Assembly (NCBI RefSeq): GCF_001601825.1 | Contig: NZ_LUJK01000008.1 | Span: forward strand, 22,070-86,069 | From: Limnobacter sp. CACIAM 66H1 | Lineage (GTDB): Bacteria; Pseudomonadota; Gammaproteobacteria; Burkholderiales; Burkholderiaceae_B | Direction of reading: 5' to 3' | Length of the DNA stretch: 64,000 nt | Shown: positions 47,037 to 56,514 of the stretch, piece by piece | Numbering within the stretch: position 1 is the first letter of the stretch | Layout: every line of letters begins with the position of its first letter | The notes under the pieces: model-generated | Told to the model about the DNA's origin: nothing | The model's input: the letters and a program-made list of their open reading frames with translations, nothing else | The model's database searches: none | Program-made: the position numbers and the translations under genes

Positions 47037-48216
47037 ATGCGGATTGTTCAAGAAACGCTTTAATCAATGGGGCCAGTTCCATGGCCAGCGTTTCTGCTTC
47101 TTCTTTTTTAATCACCAGTGGTGGCAACAGTCGCACCACATTGTCTCGGGTTACGTTAATGATCAAACCTTTGTCACGTGCAATTGCAACCAGGTCGCCA
47201 CAGGGCTTCCACAGTTCAACACCCACCATGAGGCCGCGGCCGCGAATGTCCTTGACTCCGGCAATGCCTGCCAATTCACGCGACAAAATGGCGCGAATAA
47301 GCTGTCCCATTTGCTCGGCATGGGCCAGCAAGCCCTCTTCTTCCATAATGTCAATGGTGGCCAGTGCAGCTGCTGAAACCAGGGGGCCACCACCGAATGT
47401 GGTGCCATGGGTACCGGGTGTAAAGACGCCAGCCGCGGGACCCCATGCCAAACAGGCTCCGATCGGTACTCCGGATCCCAAACCTTTGGCCAGTGTAATG
47501 ACATCAGGTTGAATACCAGCATGCTGGTAGCCAAACCATTTGCCCGTGCGGCCAATGCCACTTTGCACTTCGTCGATCATCAGCAGCCAGCCTTTGGCGG
47601 TGCACAACTTGCGCAAAGCCTGCAAATACTCGGTATCTGCCACATTAATTCCACCTTCGCCCTGAAGTACTTCCAGCAAAACTGCCTGAATTTCCGGGTG
47701 TTCATCTGCGGCCTGTTCAATGGCGGCGAAGTTTTTATAGGGCACACGCACAAATCCTCCTGGCAGCTCGCCAAACCCCACTTTGGCCTTGGGGCTGTCT
47801 GTGGCAGCAAGCGTGGCCAGGGTACGGCCATGCCATGCGCGTTCCATCACGATGATTTTCGCGTTTTCGATGCCCTTCTTGTAACCGTAATACTTGGCCA
47901 GTTTGATGGCCGCTTCGTTGGCTTCCGCGCCAGAGTTACAGAAAAATGCCTCGTCCATGCCTGATATTTCGCACAGGCGATCCGCCAGTTTTGATTGCTC
48001 AACCACGCCGTATAAATTCGAGGTGTGGATCAGTTTGCCTGCCTGCTCAGAAATGGCTTTTACCAACTTGGGGTGATTGTGTCCCAAGCCATTGACTGCA
48101 ATGCCAGACAAGCCATCCAGGTATTTTTTACCATCGGTGGACCACATCCAGGCTCCGTCGCCATGGGTGAAGGCGATGGGCTGGCGGGCGTAGGTGTTCA
48201 TCAGGTGATTTGTCAC
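47035..48216 (-). CDS. argD: ArgD, acetylornithine aminotransferase
   Basis: PLP enzyme of 393 residues, class III aminotransferase. Motifs are GKKYLDGLSGIAVNGLGHNHP, NSGAEANEAAIKLAKYYGYK, LMIDEVQSGIGRTGKWFGYQ and the Schiff-base lysine VITLAKGLGSGVPIGA. A GTG at 48216 with GAGAG upstream or the ATG at 48201 could start. It heads argD-argF-argG; argC is remote at 19887. Confidence 0.93.
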   Translation of the reverse strand: MTNHLMNTYARQPIAFTHGDGAWMWSTDGKKYLDGLSGIAVNGLGHNHPKLVKAISEQAGKLIHTSNLYGVVEQSKLADRLCEISGMDEAFFCNSGAEANEAAIKLAKYYGYKKGIENAKIIVMERAWHGRTLATLAATDSPKAKVGFGELPGGFVRVPYKNFAAIEQAADEHPEIQAVLLEVLQGEGGINVADTEYLQALRKLCTAKGWLLMIDEVQSGIGRTGKWFGYQHAGIQPDVITLAKGLGSGVPIGACLAWGPAAGVFTPGTHGTTFGGGPLVSAAALATIDIMEEEGLLAHAEQMGQLIRAILSRELAGIAGVKDIRGRGLMVGVELWKPCGDLVAIARDKGLIINVTRDNVVRLLPPLVIKKEEAETLAMELAPLIKAFLEQSA

Positions 48217-48260
48217 GGTAAAACTCTCTATCAGCAGTGTTCAGGCAAAACGCGGACTCT

Positions 48261-48300
48261 AAAAACAAACGCAGCCAATCGATTGACGTGCGGCTGCGTT
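48261..48300 (-). terminator. Terminator after the NDUFA9-like gene
   Basis: AACGCAGCC (48292-48300, minus strand) pairs with GGCTGCGTT (48268-48276), followed by TTGTTTTTAG. It separates the NDUFA9-like gene from argD. Confidence 0.75.
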
Positions 48301-48339
48301 GTGCAAAGCGAAATTGTACGACGAATCAAGGCTTAAGGG

Positions 48340-49314
48340 CTAGTCTTGCCGGTGAGCCCGGGTCCTAAATTCATCAAGATCAGAGGGTAAATGCTTGGCT
48401 CTCAAATATTCAGTGGCAACAACCGACAGGCATTCATAGCTGGATAGCGGGAAAGTTCGGCCCGAGGTTCGAATATTGTCGATTTTCATGGAATCGACAT
48501 TGTCTCGACTCATAAGCGGTTCTCCTGGGGCCAATTCCATCAAAAATGCCTGGGCTTTTGCTGCGAAATCGGGGATGCCAAAAACCACTGGGTTTTTACC
48601 CACGGCACGGGCCGAAAGTTGCACCAGTTCTTTCAAAGTAAAGATCTCCGTACCGACCAGATCATAGGTGTTGTGAAGGGTGTCTTTGCCTTGATCCTCC
48701 ACACATGCGAATATCGCCTTGGCGACATCACCCACTGACACGGGTTGGAAACGTGCATCAGCACCGGCCAAGGGAATCAAAGGCGCGATTTTTGCCAATG
48801 AGGCGAATGTATTCAGAAACTTGTCCTCTCGACCAAACACCACCGAAGGACGAAGAATGGTCCAAGCCAGTCCGCTGTCTTTGACCACAGCTTCACCATC
48901 AGTTTTGGAACGCAAATACATGGATGGCGCTGGATTCTGTACCCCTACACCCAGAGCGCTGATATGAACAATCCGTTTTGCCCCATGCTTTGACATGGCT
49001 GTGCACAATGCTTTCGGAAATTCAACATGATTGACCCGGAAGTTTTGACCATAGGGCTTCCCGGGTTTGCTGTGCAATACGCCCAAGAGGTTCACAACAA
49101 TGTCCTGTCCCGAGACAAGGCGACCCAAGGTGGCACGATCATGAATATTCGCTTCAACGATCTGACAGGTTGGCAAGGTCAACAAATGCTTCGCCCTGTC
49201 ATAGCGACGGGTAGGTACAGTAATTCGGTAACCAGCTTTGGCCAGTTGATTACAAACAGCTTGGCCCAGAAAACCTGAACCACCGATCACCAATACATTT
49301 TTTGTCTTACTCAT
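48340..49314 (-). CDS. NDUFA9-like NAD(P)-binding Rossmann protein
   Basis: A 324-residue atypical short-chain dehydrogenase. The N-terminal VLVIGGSGFLGQAVCNQLAKAGY is a dinucleotide site; HISALGVGVQNPAPSMYLRSK replaces the usual YxxxK arrangement, and the C-terminal region fits proteins annotated as complex I NDUFA9 subunit family. Bacterial roles are not settled. It follows slt by 18 bases on the same strand. Confidence 0.85.
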   Translation of the reverse strand: MSKTKNVLVIGGSGFLGQAVCNQLAKAGYRITVPTRRYDRAKHLLTLPTCQIVEANIHDRATLGRLVSGQDIVVNLLGVLHSKPGKPYGQNFRVNHVEFPKALCTAMSKHGAKRIVHISALGVGVQNPAPSMYLRSKTDGEAVVKDSGLAWTILRPSVVFGREDKFLNTFASLAKIAPLIPLAGADARFQPVSVGDVAKAIFACVEDQGKDTLHNTYDLVGTEIFTLKELVQLSARAVGKNPVVFGIPDFAAKAQAFLMELAPGEPLMSRDNVDSMKIDNIRTSGRTFPLSSYECLSVVATEYLRAKHLPSDLDEFRTRAHRQD

Positions 49315-49332
49315 AAAACAGCATTCACCTGA

Positions 49333-51312
49333 TTACTTGGATCCGTAGATGATACCCAGTCTTTGTTTCAAAGGGGTCGAGGCATTGTTCAACAACAGGG
49401 AATAAGCCATGGTATTGGACATTACGTTTTTCACGTAGCCACGTGTCTCGTCGAACGGGATCAATTCTGCAAATATAGCGCCTTCAATCTTCCGGTCACC
49501 CAGGCGCCGTTTCCAGAGGGCAGGGCGACTCGGGCCTGCGTTGTAACCCGCCGAGGCGAGTACCGGTGATTGATCATGCTGTTCAAACACCATTTTTAGG
49601 TAGCTGGTGCCCAAAGTCAGGTTGGTTTCGATTTCGGTAATGTCAGCAGGTTTGAAATCGGACATGCCAATTTTTTTCGCCACGTATTTGGCGGTGGCTG
49701 GCATGACCTGCATCAACCCACTTGCTCCTACGCCAGAGCGCGCGATGGTTACAAAGCGCGATTCCTGGCGGATCAGACCGTAAACCCAGGATTCATCTAC
49801 ACCAATTTCGCGGGTTTTCGCTCGCATATTGTCTCGAAACGGCGTGAGGTATCTTAAAGCAAGGTCATGTTCAGTTTCCGTGCGATCTGCTGCAGCAATT
49901 GCCCGATCGTACAGCTGATTGCGTTCAGCCCAAGTCGCGGCTGCGAGCAACTGTCGGTCATTCATCTGAGCCACTTGCAGATTGAATTCCCAAAATCCCT
50001 CAGTGCGCAGCCCTGCATCGTAAAGCGCAAGCGCGCGTAATAATCCAGGGTGTTTTTTTGCCCAGTCCAACTCCGCCGCACTTAGCAATTCAGGGCGCTT
50101 AGGCGCTGTCACTGTGTCACCCAGTTCCTCATGCGCCAATTTTCCATAAAAAGAAAAAGGACTGCTGGCTTTGATCCATTCTTGCCGGGCCTCAACCAAC
50201 TTGCCTGACTGGGCCAGCGCGCGTCCTCGCCAATAGGTCCAAGCCCTGTCCTCCTTCACATTCGGACTCATCTCGTTGGTGGCCTGGAGCACTGCATTCC
50301 AGTCCTCAAGAAGCAGCGCCGAGCGAACTTTCCATTCTTGTTGTTCCTGACTCATGACCTCAGGTTTGCTGCGCTTGAAGTAGGTCAGTGCGTTTCTGTC
50401 CCATACCAAGCCAGCACGGTAGCCCACATGGGCCCAAAGCCATTGTTCAGAGCTGGGCGACAGTTTGCCCTGATAATTCTCAGTCATTTGTCGCGCAACA
50501 CGCTCAAAGTCCTCTACAGCTTTTCTCGCCAGTGCACCAGTCAGGTAAAGGTCTGTGTCGGCTTTTTGGCCCGATGATTTCAGGTATTTGTCAGGATTGA
50601 AGATCGCCTCGCGCAGCTCAGTGCTGCTGATCGTCTTTCCCCAAGCGGTGTCTTCGAATTCGTCGACAAATTTCACTGCGTTGGTCAACTGGTTGGCGGC
50701 CACCATCTGCAGCACATGTCGATCCAGGTCTTGCGCGCTTACACCGCCCAGTTTGTATAGGTTTTTCAAAAGAACCCGACATGTTTTAGGCAGGCGTTTA
50801 TCAAAACTCACCACAGCATCCAGTTTGTATCTCACCAACTGTCCCTGTTCTGCTGCATACATCAGGTCTGCACACTCAACGCCTTGGTCAGGTCGGTAGC
50901 GAAGATGTTGCCTCTGCTCTGCAAAATCGGTCCACTGCGCGGTACGTGCAAGCTGCTCAAGCCAGTCTCGTCTCAAGGTTTCGGCTGGCCAGCTGTTGTC
51001 ATGTCTGGTGAGCAAAGGCAGGATTTCTGATTTGTTCCATACCACTTCCCGGTCGGGAAACTGTTTCTCCACGCCTTTCTGGAAAAAGCGAAATTGCCAA
51101 ATGTCCACGTAGGGTCTAAAGACGCTTTTCTGCGGCAACTCCGAGGCCAAGCGGTTAAACTTGTCGTAAGCGCCGTCGGCGTAGGCAGATTTAATTTGTT
51201 TGATCAACTCCGCATCCGATTGTTTACTGGCAATAGCGGGTTGAAATGCCATGGCGCCCAAGGCACACAGGGGTAGGGAAATCCAGCGTGAAATGTGGTG
51301 AGAAATTGTCAT
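49333..51312 (-). CDS. slt: Soluble lytic murein transglycosylase
   Basis: Periplasmic muramidase of 659 residues. After a signal peptide (ISLPLCALGAMAFQPAIAS) comes a long helical superhelix, the doughnut of Slt70, then the catalytic domain from about 500: GLIRQESRFVTIARSGVGASGLMQVMPATA holds the catalytic Glu, and AGYNAGPSRPALWKRR is typical. The ATG at 51312 is chosen because AGGA lies five bases upstream; an ATG at 51324 is also in frame and would overlap the opposite gene's start. Confidence 0.93.
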   Translation of the reverse strand: MTISHHISRWISLPLCALGAMAFQPAIASKQSDAELIKQIKSAYADGAYDKFNRLASELPQKSVFRPYVDIWQFRFFQKGVEKQFPDREVVWNKSEILPLLTRHDNSWPAETLRRDWLEQLARTAQWTDFAEQRQHLRYRPDQGVECADLMYAAEQGQLVRYKLDAVVSFDKRLPKTCRVLLKNLYKLGGVSAQDLDRHVLQMVAANQLTNAVKFVDEFEDTAWGKTISSTELREAIFNPDKYLKSSGQKADTDLYLTGALARKAVEDFERVARQMTENYQGKLSPSSEQWLWAHVGYRAGLVWDRNALTYFKRSKPEVMSQEQQEWKVRSALLLEDWNAVLQATNEMSPNVKEDRAWTYWRGRALAQSGKLVEARQEWIKASSPFSFYGKLAHEELGDTVTAPKRPELLSAAELDWAKKHPGLLRALALYDAGLRTEGFWEFNLQVAQMNDRQLLAAATWAERNQLYDRAIAAADRTETEHDLALRYLTPFRDNMRAKTREIGVDESWVYGLIRQESRFVTIARSGVGASGLMQVMPATAKYVAKKIGMSDFKPADITEIETNLTLGTSYLKMVFEQHDQSPVLASAGYNAGPSRPALWKRRLGDRKIEGAIFAELIPFDETRGYVKNVMSNTMAYSLLLNNASTPLKQRLGIIYGSK

Positions 51313-51322
51313 TATTCCTGTC

Positions 51323-51892
51323 ATGAAAAAATCATTGCGGCAAACCGCCTTGGCCTATCGAAATCAGCTACAGCCCGAAGAAATCAACGCGCTGAGCAGA
51401 GAAATTTCCGCATCCCTATTAACTCTACTCCAAACATTCCAGCCTTGCACTGTAGGTCTGTTCTATCCCACACGCGGTGAGCCGAATGTACTGAGCATCA
51501 TGAATAATTTGGCGCTCGAGGCCTTTCAGTGGGCTTTGCCTGTGTGTTGTGAGTCGCCAACAGGTGCATTGTTGAAGTTCGCGCAGTTTGCGCCTAACGA
51601 CGAATTGGAACCCGGACGATACGATATTCCTGTTCCAAAATTCAAATTGTGGATTCAACCCGATGTGCTGCTTATTCCATGCCTGGCATTCCACCGGGCG
51701 GGGGTCCGTCTCGGATATGGCGCCGGCTGGTACGATCGAACCTTGAGTCAAATGCCTGTTAAGCCAATCACTGTCGGTGTGGCTTATGCATTGACCGAGT
51801 TCAAAGATAACTTTTCAGAACAGCACGATGAGTTGCTCGATTACGTACTGACTGAGCGAGAGCTTGTCTGGACTCGCCCAGGTGTTGTCTAG
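51323..51892 (+). CDS. 5-formyltetrahydrofolate cyclo-ligase family protein
   Basis: Converts 5-formyl-THF to methenyl-THF, returning a storage or inhibitory folate to the one-carbon pool; 189 residues. The family signature is present as RAGVRLGYGAGWYDRTL, with PTRGEPNV and LLIPCLAFH before it. No ribosome site is evident, and the ATG lies in a CATG shared with the slt frame. It converges on metF with a CTAG shared by both stops. Confidence 0.9.
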   Translation: MKKSLRQTALAYRNQLQPEEINALSREISASLLTLLQTFQPCTVGLFYPTRGEPNVLSIMNNLALEAFQWALPVCCESPTGALLKFAQFAPNDELEPGRYDIPVPKFKLWIQPDVLLIPCLAFHRAGVRLGYGAGWYDRTLSQMPVKPITVGVAYALTEFKDNFSEQHDELLDYVLTERELVWTRPGVV

Positions 51893-52710
51893 TAACCGAT
51901 TTGATCCAGTATCGCCAAAGTAGGCTGTGCATTGTTCATGGTGTAGAAGTGCAGTCCGGGAGCGCCTTCCCGAATGAGTTGTTCGCACAGATTCGACACC
52001 ACTTCCAGCCCAAAGGCACGAATGGACTCGCGATCATCACCAAAGTGTTGCAAGCGGTTGCGCATCCATCGTGGAATTTCAGCACCACATGCATCTGAAA
52101 AACGAGCAAGCTGACTGAAATTCGTAACTGGCATGATGCCCGGAATCAGTGGGATTGAAATGCGGTTTTGAACCTGATCCCGGAAGTATAAAAAAGCATC
52201 CAAATTAAAGAAGTACTGCGTGATCGCAGAGTTCGCACCGCAGTTTACTTTGTGCACAAAAGCGTCCACATCGGCCGCGGGGCTTTTGGCCTGAGGATGC
52301 GTTTCGGGATAGGCGGCTACCTCGATGAAAAAGTGATCACCTGTTTCTTGTCGAATAAACTCAACCAGTTCGCTTGCATATCGAAATGATCCTGTCTCCA
52401 GCATGCCTGAAGGCAAATCCCCACGAAGCGCAACAATCCGATTGATTCCGTGTTCTTTGTACTGCTTTAGCAGTGCGGCAACTTTTTCCCTGGAGGAGCC
52501 CACGCATGACAAATGCGGTGCAGCTTCCTCGCCGGCTGCCTTGATTTCAAGTACGGTGGACAGTGTTCCATCCTGTGTAGTGCCACCCGCCCCAAATGTG
52601 ACGGAGAAAAACTCTGGCTTTCTTTCGGACAGTTTTTCACGCGTGGCACGCAATTTCTCCGCACCTTCGTCCGTTTTCGCAGGGAAAAACTCAAAGCTGA
52701 TATTTATCAT
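51889..52710 (-). CDS. metF: MetF, 5,10-methylenetetrahydrofolate reductase
   Basis: Flavoenzyme of 273 residues that makes methyl-THF for methionine synthesis. Conserved are ISFEFFPAKTDEGAEKL, VTFGAGGTTQDGT, IVALRGDLPSG, VAAYPETHPQA and NCGANSAITQYFFNLDAF. The ATG at 52710 begins the conserved part. Third after ahcY and tlyA, it closes the methyl-cycle operon controlled by the SAH riboswitch. Confidence 0.95.
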   Translation of the reverse strand: MINISFEFFPAKTDEGAEKLRATREKLSERKPEFFSVTFGAGGTTQDGTLSTVLEIKAAGEEAAPHLSCVGSSREKVAALLKQYKEHGINRIVALRGDLPSGMLETGSFRYASELVEFIRQETGDHFFIEVAAYPETHPQAKSPAADVDAFVHKVNCGANSAITQYFFNLDAFLYFRDQVQNRISIPLIPGIMPVTNFSQLARFSDACGAEIPRWMRNRLQHFGDDRESIRAFGLEVVSNLCEQLIREGAPGLHFYTMNNAQPTLAILDQIGY

Positions 52711-52729
52711 GGTGTATTCATTCACAGAG

Positions 52730-53530
52730 TTATCGGTTTGTCGCGGCGAGAAGATCCTTGACCGCGTACACAAAATATTCCTGATTTCCGTCGCCGCCTT
52801 TGAGCTGGCACGGAAAGAAATCTTTCACAGTCAACTCGACTTGGGCACAGGAGGTTCTTACATCGTCTTCCAACTGAGCGATAAGGTCGTCGAGATTTTT
52901 CACCAAACCACTTTTCCCGATATTCTCCGGTCCAACCTCAAATTGGGGCTTAACCAAAAACAAACCTTCGCACCCTGCAGGCATCAGCTTCGCAATATTT
53001 GGCAGTACCTTGCGCAGGGAGATAAAGCTTAAGTCCGCCACGGCAATATCAAACGGCATGAACTCTGGTTTTAGCGCAGCAATCTCTTGCTCAAGATCAC
53101 TTGTATTTACCTTGTACAGGTTGATCCCCTCCAGAGCCAGCACAGCCGGGTGGTCCTTCAAACGTGGGTGTAACTGATCCCGCCCTACGTCAATCCCCAC
53201 CACACTTAATGCACCTCGTTGAAGAAGGCAGTCTGTAAACCCTCCAGTGGATTGTCCAAAGTCGACGCACCGTTTTGAAAGGGTATCGATCCGTGCGCGT
53301 TCGAGTGCATGGTGTAACTTCAATCCGCCACGAGATACGAAACTAGGCGCATCGCAGTCAATCAATTCAAGAGTCATGAATGGTTCGATTTGCTGCGATG
53401 CTTTCTTCACGGTAACGGGCGCTTGAACCAGTCCATTACGCACCAGCACTCTTCCCTGCTCGATCAAACTCTGGGCCTGTGCCCGAGAGGGGCACAGGCC
53501 TTTTTCAACCAAGGCAAGGTCAGCGCGCAA
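52730..53530 (-). CDS. TlyA family RNA methyltransferase (S4 plus FtsJ-like domains)
   Basis: A 266-residue protein with an N-terminal S4 RNA-binding domain (RADLALVEKGLCPSRAQAQS) and a Rossmann methyltransferase domain (VDFGQSTGGFTDCLLQRGA, VADLSFISLRKVLP, FLVKPQFEVG). TlyA proteins 2'-O-methylate rRNA in mycobacteria; this homologue is unproven. Start is a TTG at 53530. Its place between ahcY and metF is common in betaproteobacteria and fits a SAM-using enzyme. Confidence 0.88.
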   Translation of the reverse strand: MRADLALVEKGLCPSRAQAQSLIEQGRVLVRNGLVQAPVTVKKASQQIEPFMTLELIDCDAPSFVSRGGLKLHHALERARIDTLSKRCVDFGQSTGGFTDCLLQRGALSVVGIDVGRDQLHPRLKDHPAVLALEGINLYKVNTSDLEQEIAALKPEFMPFDIAVADLSFISLRKVLPNIAKLMPAGCEGLFLVKPQFEVGPENIGKSGLVKNLDDLIAQLEDDVRTSCAQVELTVKDFFPCQLKGGDGNQEYFVYAVKDLLAATNR

Positions 53531-53548
53531 AAGTGACTCTTTACCGAA

Positions 53549-54976
53549 TTAGTAGCGGTAGTGGTCTGGCTTGTAAGGGCCGTCTTGCTTCACGCCAATG
53601 TAGCTTGCTTGCGCAGGGCTCAGTTCCGTAAGCTGGGCGCCAATTTTCATCAGATGCAGGCGGGCTACCTTCTCGTCCAGGTGCTTGGGCAATACATACA
53701 CACCCACGGGATACTTCTCGTTTTGCGTCCACAGCTCGATTTGCGCAATGGTTTGGTTGGCAAAGCTTGAGGACATGACAAATGAGGGGTGGCCGGTACC
53801 ACAGCCCAGGTTCACCAGGCGGCCTTCGGCCAGCATGATGATGCGCTTGCCGTCGGGGAAAATGATGTGATCAACTTGGGGCTTGATGTTCTCCCACTGG
53901 TATTTTTTCACGCTGGCAATGTCAATTTCATTGTCAAAGTGACCAATGTTGCAAACGATGGCCTGATCTTTCATCTTCAGCATGTGATCATGGGTGATGA
54001 TGTCTTTGTTACCTGTGGCCGTCACGAAAATATCTGCTTTGTCAGCAGCGTAGTCCATGGTCACCACACGGTAGCCTTCCATAGCAGCCTGCAATGCGCA
54101 AATCGGATCGATTTCGGTCACCCAAACCTGGGCTGACAGGGCGCGCAGGGCCTGTGCAGAACCCTTGCCCACGTCACCGTAGCCGGCTACAACAGCCACT
54201 TTGCCGGCGATCATCACATCGGTTGCTCGCTTGATGCCGTCAACCAGCGATTCGCGGCAGCCATACAGGTTGTCGAACTTGGACTTGGTCACAGAATCGT
54301 TCACGTTAATGGCAGGGAAGGCCAGTTCGCCCTTCTTGTGCATTTCATACAAACGGTGTACGCCAGTCGTGGTTTCCTCAGTCACACCCTTGATTTCTTT
54401 CAGGCGCTTGGAGTACCAGGTCGGATCGTTTTTCAGGGTCTTTTTGATTGATTCAAACAGGCAAATTTCTTCCTCACTGCCTGGGTTGTTCAGCACGCTA
54501 ATGTCTTTCTCAGCCTTGGTGCCAAGGTGCAGCAACATGGTTGCATCACCGCCATCGTCCAAGATCATGTTGGAATAACCACCATCAGCCCATTCAAAAA
54601 TACGGTGAGTGAAGTTCCAGTAATCGGTCAGTGATTCGCCTTTGAATGCAAATACAGGAATACCAGCGGCGGCAATCGCTGCGGCAGCGTGATCTTGTGT
54701 CGAGTAAATGTTACAAGAGGCCCAGCGTACTTCAGCACCCAACGCAGCAAGTGTTTCAATCAGCACGGCCGTTTGAATGGTCATGTGTAGTGAACCGGTG
54801 ATGCGTGCGCCTTTGAGGGGCTGGGATGCAGCAAACTCTTTGCGAATGGCCATCAGGCCAGGCATTTCAGTTTCTGCAATCGCGATTTCTTTGCGGCCAA
54901 AATCGGCCAGATTGATGTCGGCTACGAAAAAGTCGTTTTCGCCGTCGGCGGTGATTGGTTTTGCAATGGCGTTCAT
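53549..54976 (-). CDS. ahcY: AhcY, S-adenosylhomocysteine hydrolase
   Basis: NAD-dependent enzyme of 475 residues that splits SAH, the inhibitory product of methylation, into adenosine and homocysteine. Motifs are [52 protein letters not shown] NAD site ([14 protein letters not shown]) and the C-terminal [17 protein letters not shown] lies before the ATG at 54976. The SAH riboswitch in its leader couples expression to substrate. Confidence 0.97.
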   Translation of the reverse strand: MNAIAKPITADGENDFFVADINLADFGRKEIAIAETEMPGLMAIRKEFAASQPLKGARITGSLHMTIQTAVLIETLAALGAEVRWASCNIYSTQDHAAAAIAAAGIPVFAFKGESLTDYWNFTHRIFEWADGGYSNMILDDGGDATMLLHLGTKAEKDISVLNNPGSEEEICLFESIKKTLKNDPTWYSKRLKEIKGVTEETTTGVHRLYEMHKKGELAFPAINVNDSVTKSKFDNLYGCRESLVDGIKRATDVMIAGKVAVVAGYGDVGKGSAQALRALSAQVWVTEIDPICALQAAMEGYRVVTMDYAADKADIFVTATGNKDIITHDHMLKMKDQAIVCNIGHFDNEIDIASVKKYQWENIKPQVDHIIFPDGKRIIMLAEGRLVNLGCGTGHPSFVMSSSFANQTIAQIELWTQNEKYPVGVYVLPKHLDEKVARLHLMKIGAQLTELSPAQASYIGVKQDGPYKPDHYRY

Positions 54977-55010
54977 CACGCCCTCCTTTTTAAAGTTCAT
55001 AAAGAAAGAA

Positions 55011-55088
55011 GCGTGAGCGCCGTTGTTTATTTCTTGTTCGAGCCTAGCACCCCAAAAAAGCATGGGTGTGTCGCAACGCTCCTCGAAC
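55011..55088 (-). promoter_or_regulatory. S-adenosylhomocysteine riboswitch, ahcY leader
   Basis: Minus-strand sequence shows the SAH aptamer blocks in order: TTCGAGGAGCGTTGCGAC, a variable hairpin, GGTGCTAGGCTCGAAC, and AACGGCGCTCACG, giving the P1 (GAGGAGCG with CGCTC) and pseudoknot (GGCTC) pairings. It lies about 35 bases before the ahcY start. In known cases SAH binding raises expression of ahcY and linked metF. Confidence 0.9.
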
Positions 55089-55095
55089 GTCTTAA

Positions 55096-55125
55096 ATTGT
55101 AACAGGGTTGACTCAGGAAGGCCAA
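55096..55125 (-). promoter_or_regulatory. Predicted ahcY operon promoter
   Basis: Minus-strand -35 TTGGCC (55120-55125) and -10 TACAAT (55096-55101), 18 bases apart. Transcription would begin within a few bases of the riboswitch 5' edge. Confidence 0.65.
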
Positions 55126-55169
55126 GCAGTATTCATGCTGGCACTTTCCTGATCTGCCTGTATTTTCTG

Positions 55170-56336
55170 TTAAACGCCGGCTGCGGCTTTCAAAGCTTCT
55201 GCCTTGTCCGTACGTTCCCAGCTGAATTCTGGTTCTTCGCGTCCAAAGTGACCATAAGCCGCTGTTTTCGCATAAATTGGTCGCAGCAAATCCAGCATTT
55301 GTACAATTCCCTTGGGACGCAAGTCAAAGTGGGCTCTCACCAATTCAGTAATTGCACTGTCCTCAATTTTTCCTGTACCGAACGTATTCACCATGATCGA
55401 AGTAGGGCGTGCAACGCCGATGGCGTAGCTCACCTGGACCAGGCATTTCTCGGCCAAGCCCGCTGCAACAATGTTCTTTGCCACGTAACGGCCTGCATAG
55501 GCCGCGGAACGGTCCACCTTGGAAGGATCCTTTCCCGAAAATGCACCGCCACCGTGAGGAGCTGCGCCACCGTATGTGTCCACGATAATTTTGCGACCTG
55601 TTAAACCGCAGTCACCCTGTGGGCCACCAATCACAAAGCGTCCGGTTGGATTCACCAAAAAGTTGATATTTCCTTTCACGAGTTCTTTGGGCAAAACTGG
55701 CTTGATCACCTCTTCAATCACAGCTTCTCGCAGTGTTGCCAACTCGATATCCGGTGCGTGTTGGGTTGAAAGCACTACCGTGTCGATACAGAAAGGTTTT
55801 CCGTCCACATACTTGATGGTGACTTGCGATTTAGCATCCGGGCGCAACCAAGACAAACGGCCATCCTTGCGAAGCAGGCTTTGGCGCTGAACCAGCTGAT
55901 GTGAAAGACTGATGGCCAGTGGCATCAATTCGCGGGTTTCGTTCACTGCGTAGCCAAACATCAAGCCTTGGTCACCAGCGCCCTGGTCCAAATCATTGTC
56001 GTGCGCTTTGTCCACGCCCTGAGCGATATCCGGACTTTGACGGTCATAGCAGACCATCACGGCGCAGCTTTTGTAATCGATACCAAAATCGCCGTTGTCG
56101 TAGCCAATTTTTTTCAGTGTATCGCGCGCTACGTCAATGTAGTTCACTTGGGCAGAGGTTGTGATTTCCCCAGCCATCACCACCAAACCGGTATTGGTCA
56201 GTGTTTCAGCGGCAACGCGCGCCGTGGGGTCCTGTTCGAGAATTGCGTCTAAAACTGCGTCGGAAATTTGGTCAGCCACTTTGTCCGGGTGACCTTCCGA
56301 GACGGATTCGGAAGTGAAGAAAAATTCATTAGACAT
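55170..56336 (-). CDS. metK: MetK, S-adenosylmethionine synthetase
   Basis: Makes SAM from methionine and ATP; 388 residues. Motifs are [47 protein letters not shown] and [17 protein letters not shown]. The ATG at 56336 has GGAG eight bases upstream; upstream codons in frame are unconserved. It lies directly before the ahcY leader, so synthesis of SAM and recycling of SAH are adjacent but separately promoted. Confidence 0.97.
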   Translation of the reverse strand: MSNEFFFTSESVSEGHPDKVADQISDAVLDAILEQDPTARVAAETLTNTGLVVMAGEITTSAQVNYIDVARDTLKKIGYDNGDFGIDYKSCAVMVCYDRQSPDIAQGVDKAHDNDLDQGAGDQGLMFGYAVNETRELMPLAISLSHQLVQRQSLLRKDGRLSWLRPDAKSQVTIKYVDGKPFCIDTVVLSTQHAPDIELATLREAVIEEVIKPVLPKELVKGNINFLVNPTGRFVIGGPQGDCGLTGRKIIVDTYGGAAPHGGGAFSGKDPSKVDRSAAYAGRYVAKNIVAAGLAEKCLVQVSYAIGVARPTSIMVNTFGTGKIEDSAITELVRAHFDLRPKGIVQMLDLLRPIYAKTAAYGHFGREEPEFSWERTDKAEALKAAAGV

Positions 56337-56514
56337 TAAAAAAGCTCCAAAAAAACAAGGGGTTGGTACGGCCGCCATGTTCGTTTGAAGCCCGGCGACG
56401 CTTTAGCAGATTTGTTTTAGTTCGCCCCGCAAGTTGTCATTTAACTCAGCGAACTCACGAAATATACAACATTCGGGGGCGATGGCAAAGCGGGTACTGG
56501 TTACAATCTGCCCC

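Noticed and set aside
56502..56507. TACAAT as a -10 giving a leaderless lpxL mRNA
   Set aside because: The distance to the ATG would fit, but no acceptable -35 element lies 16-18 bases upstream.
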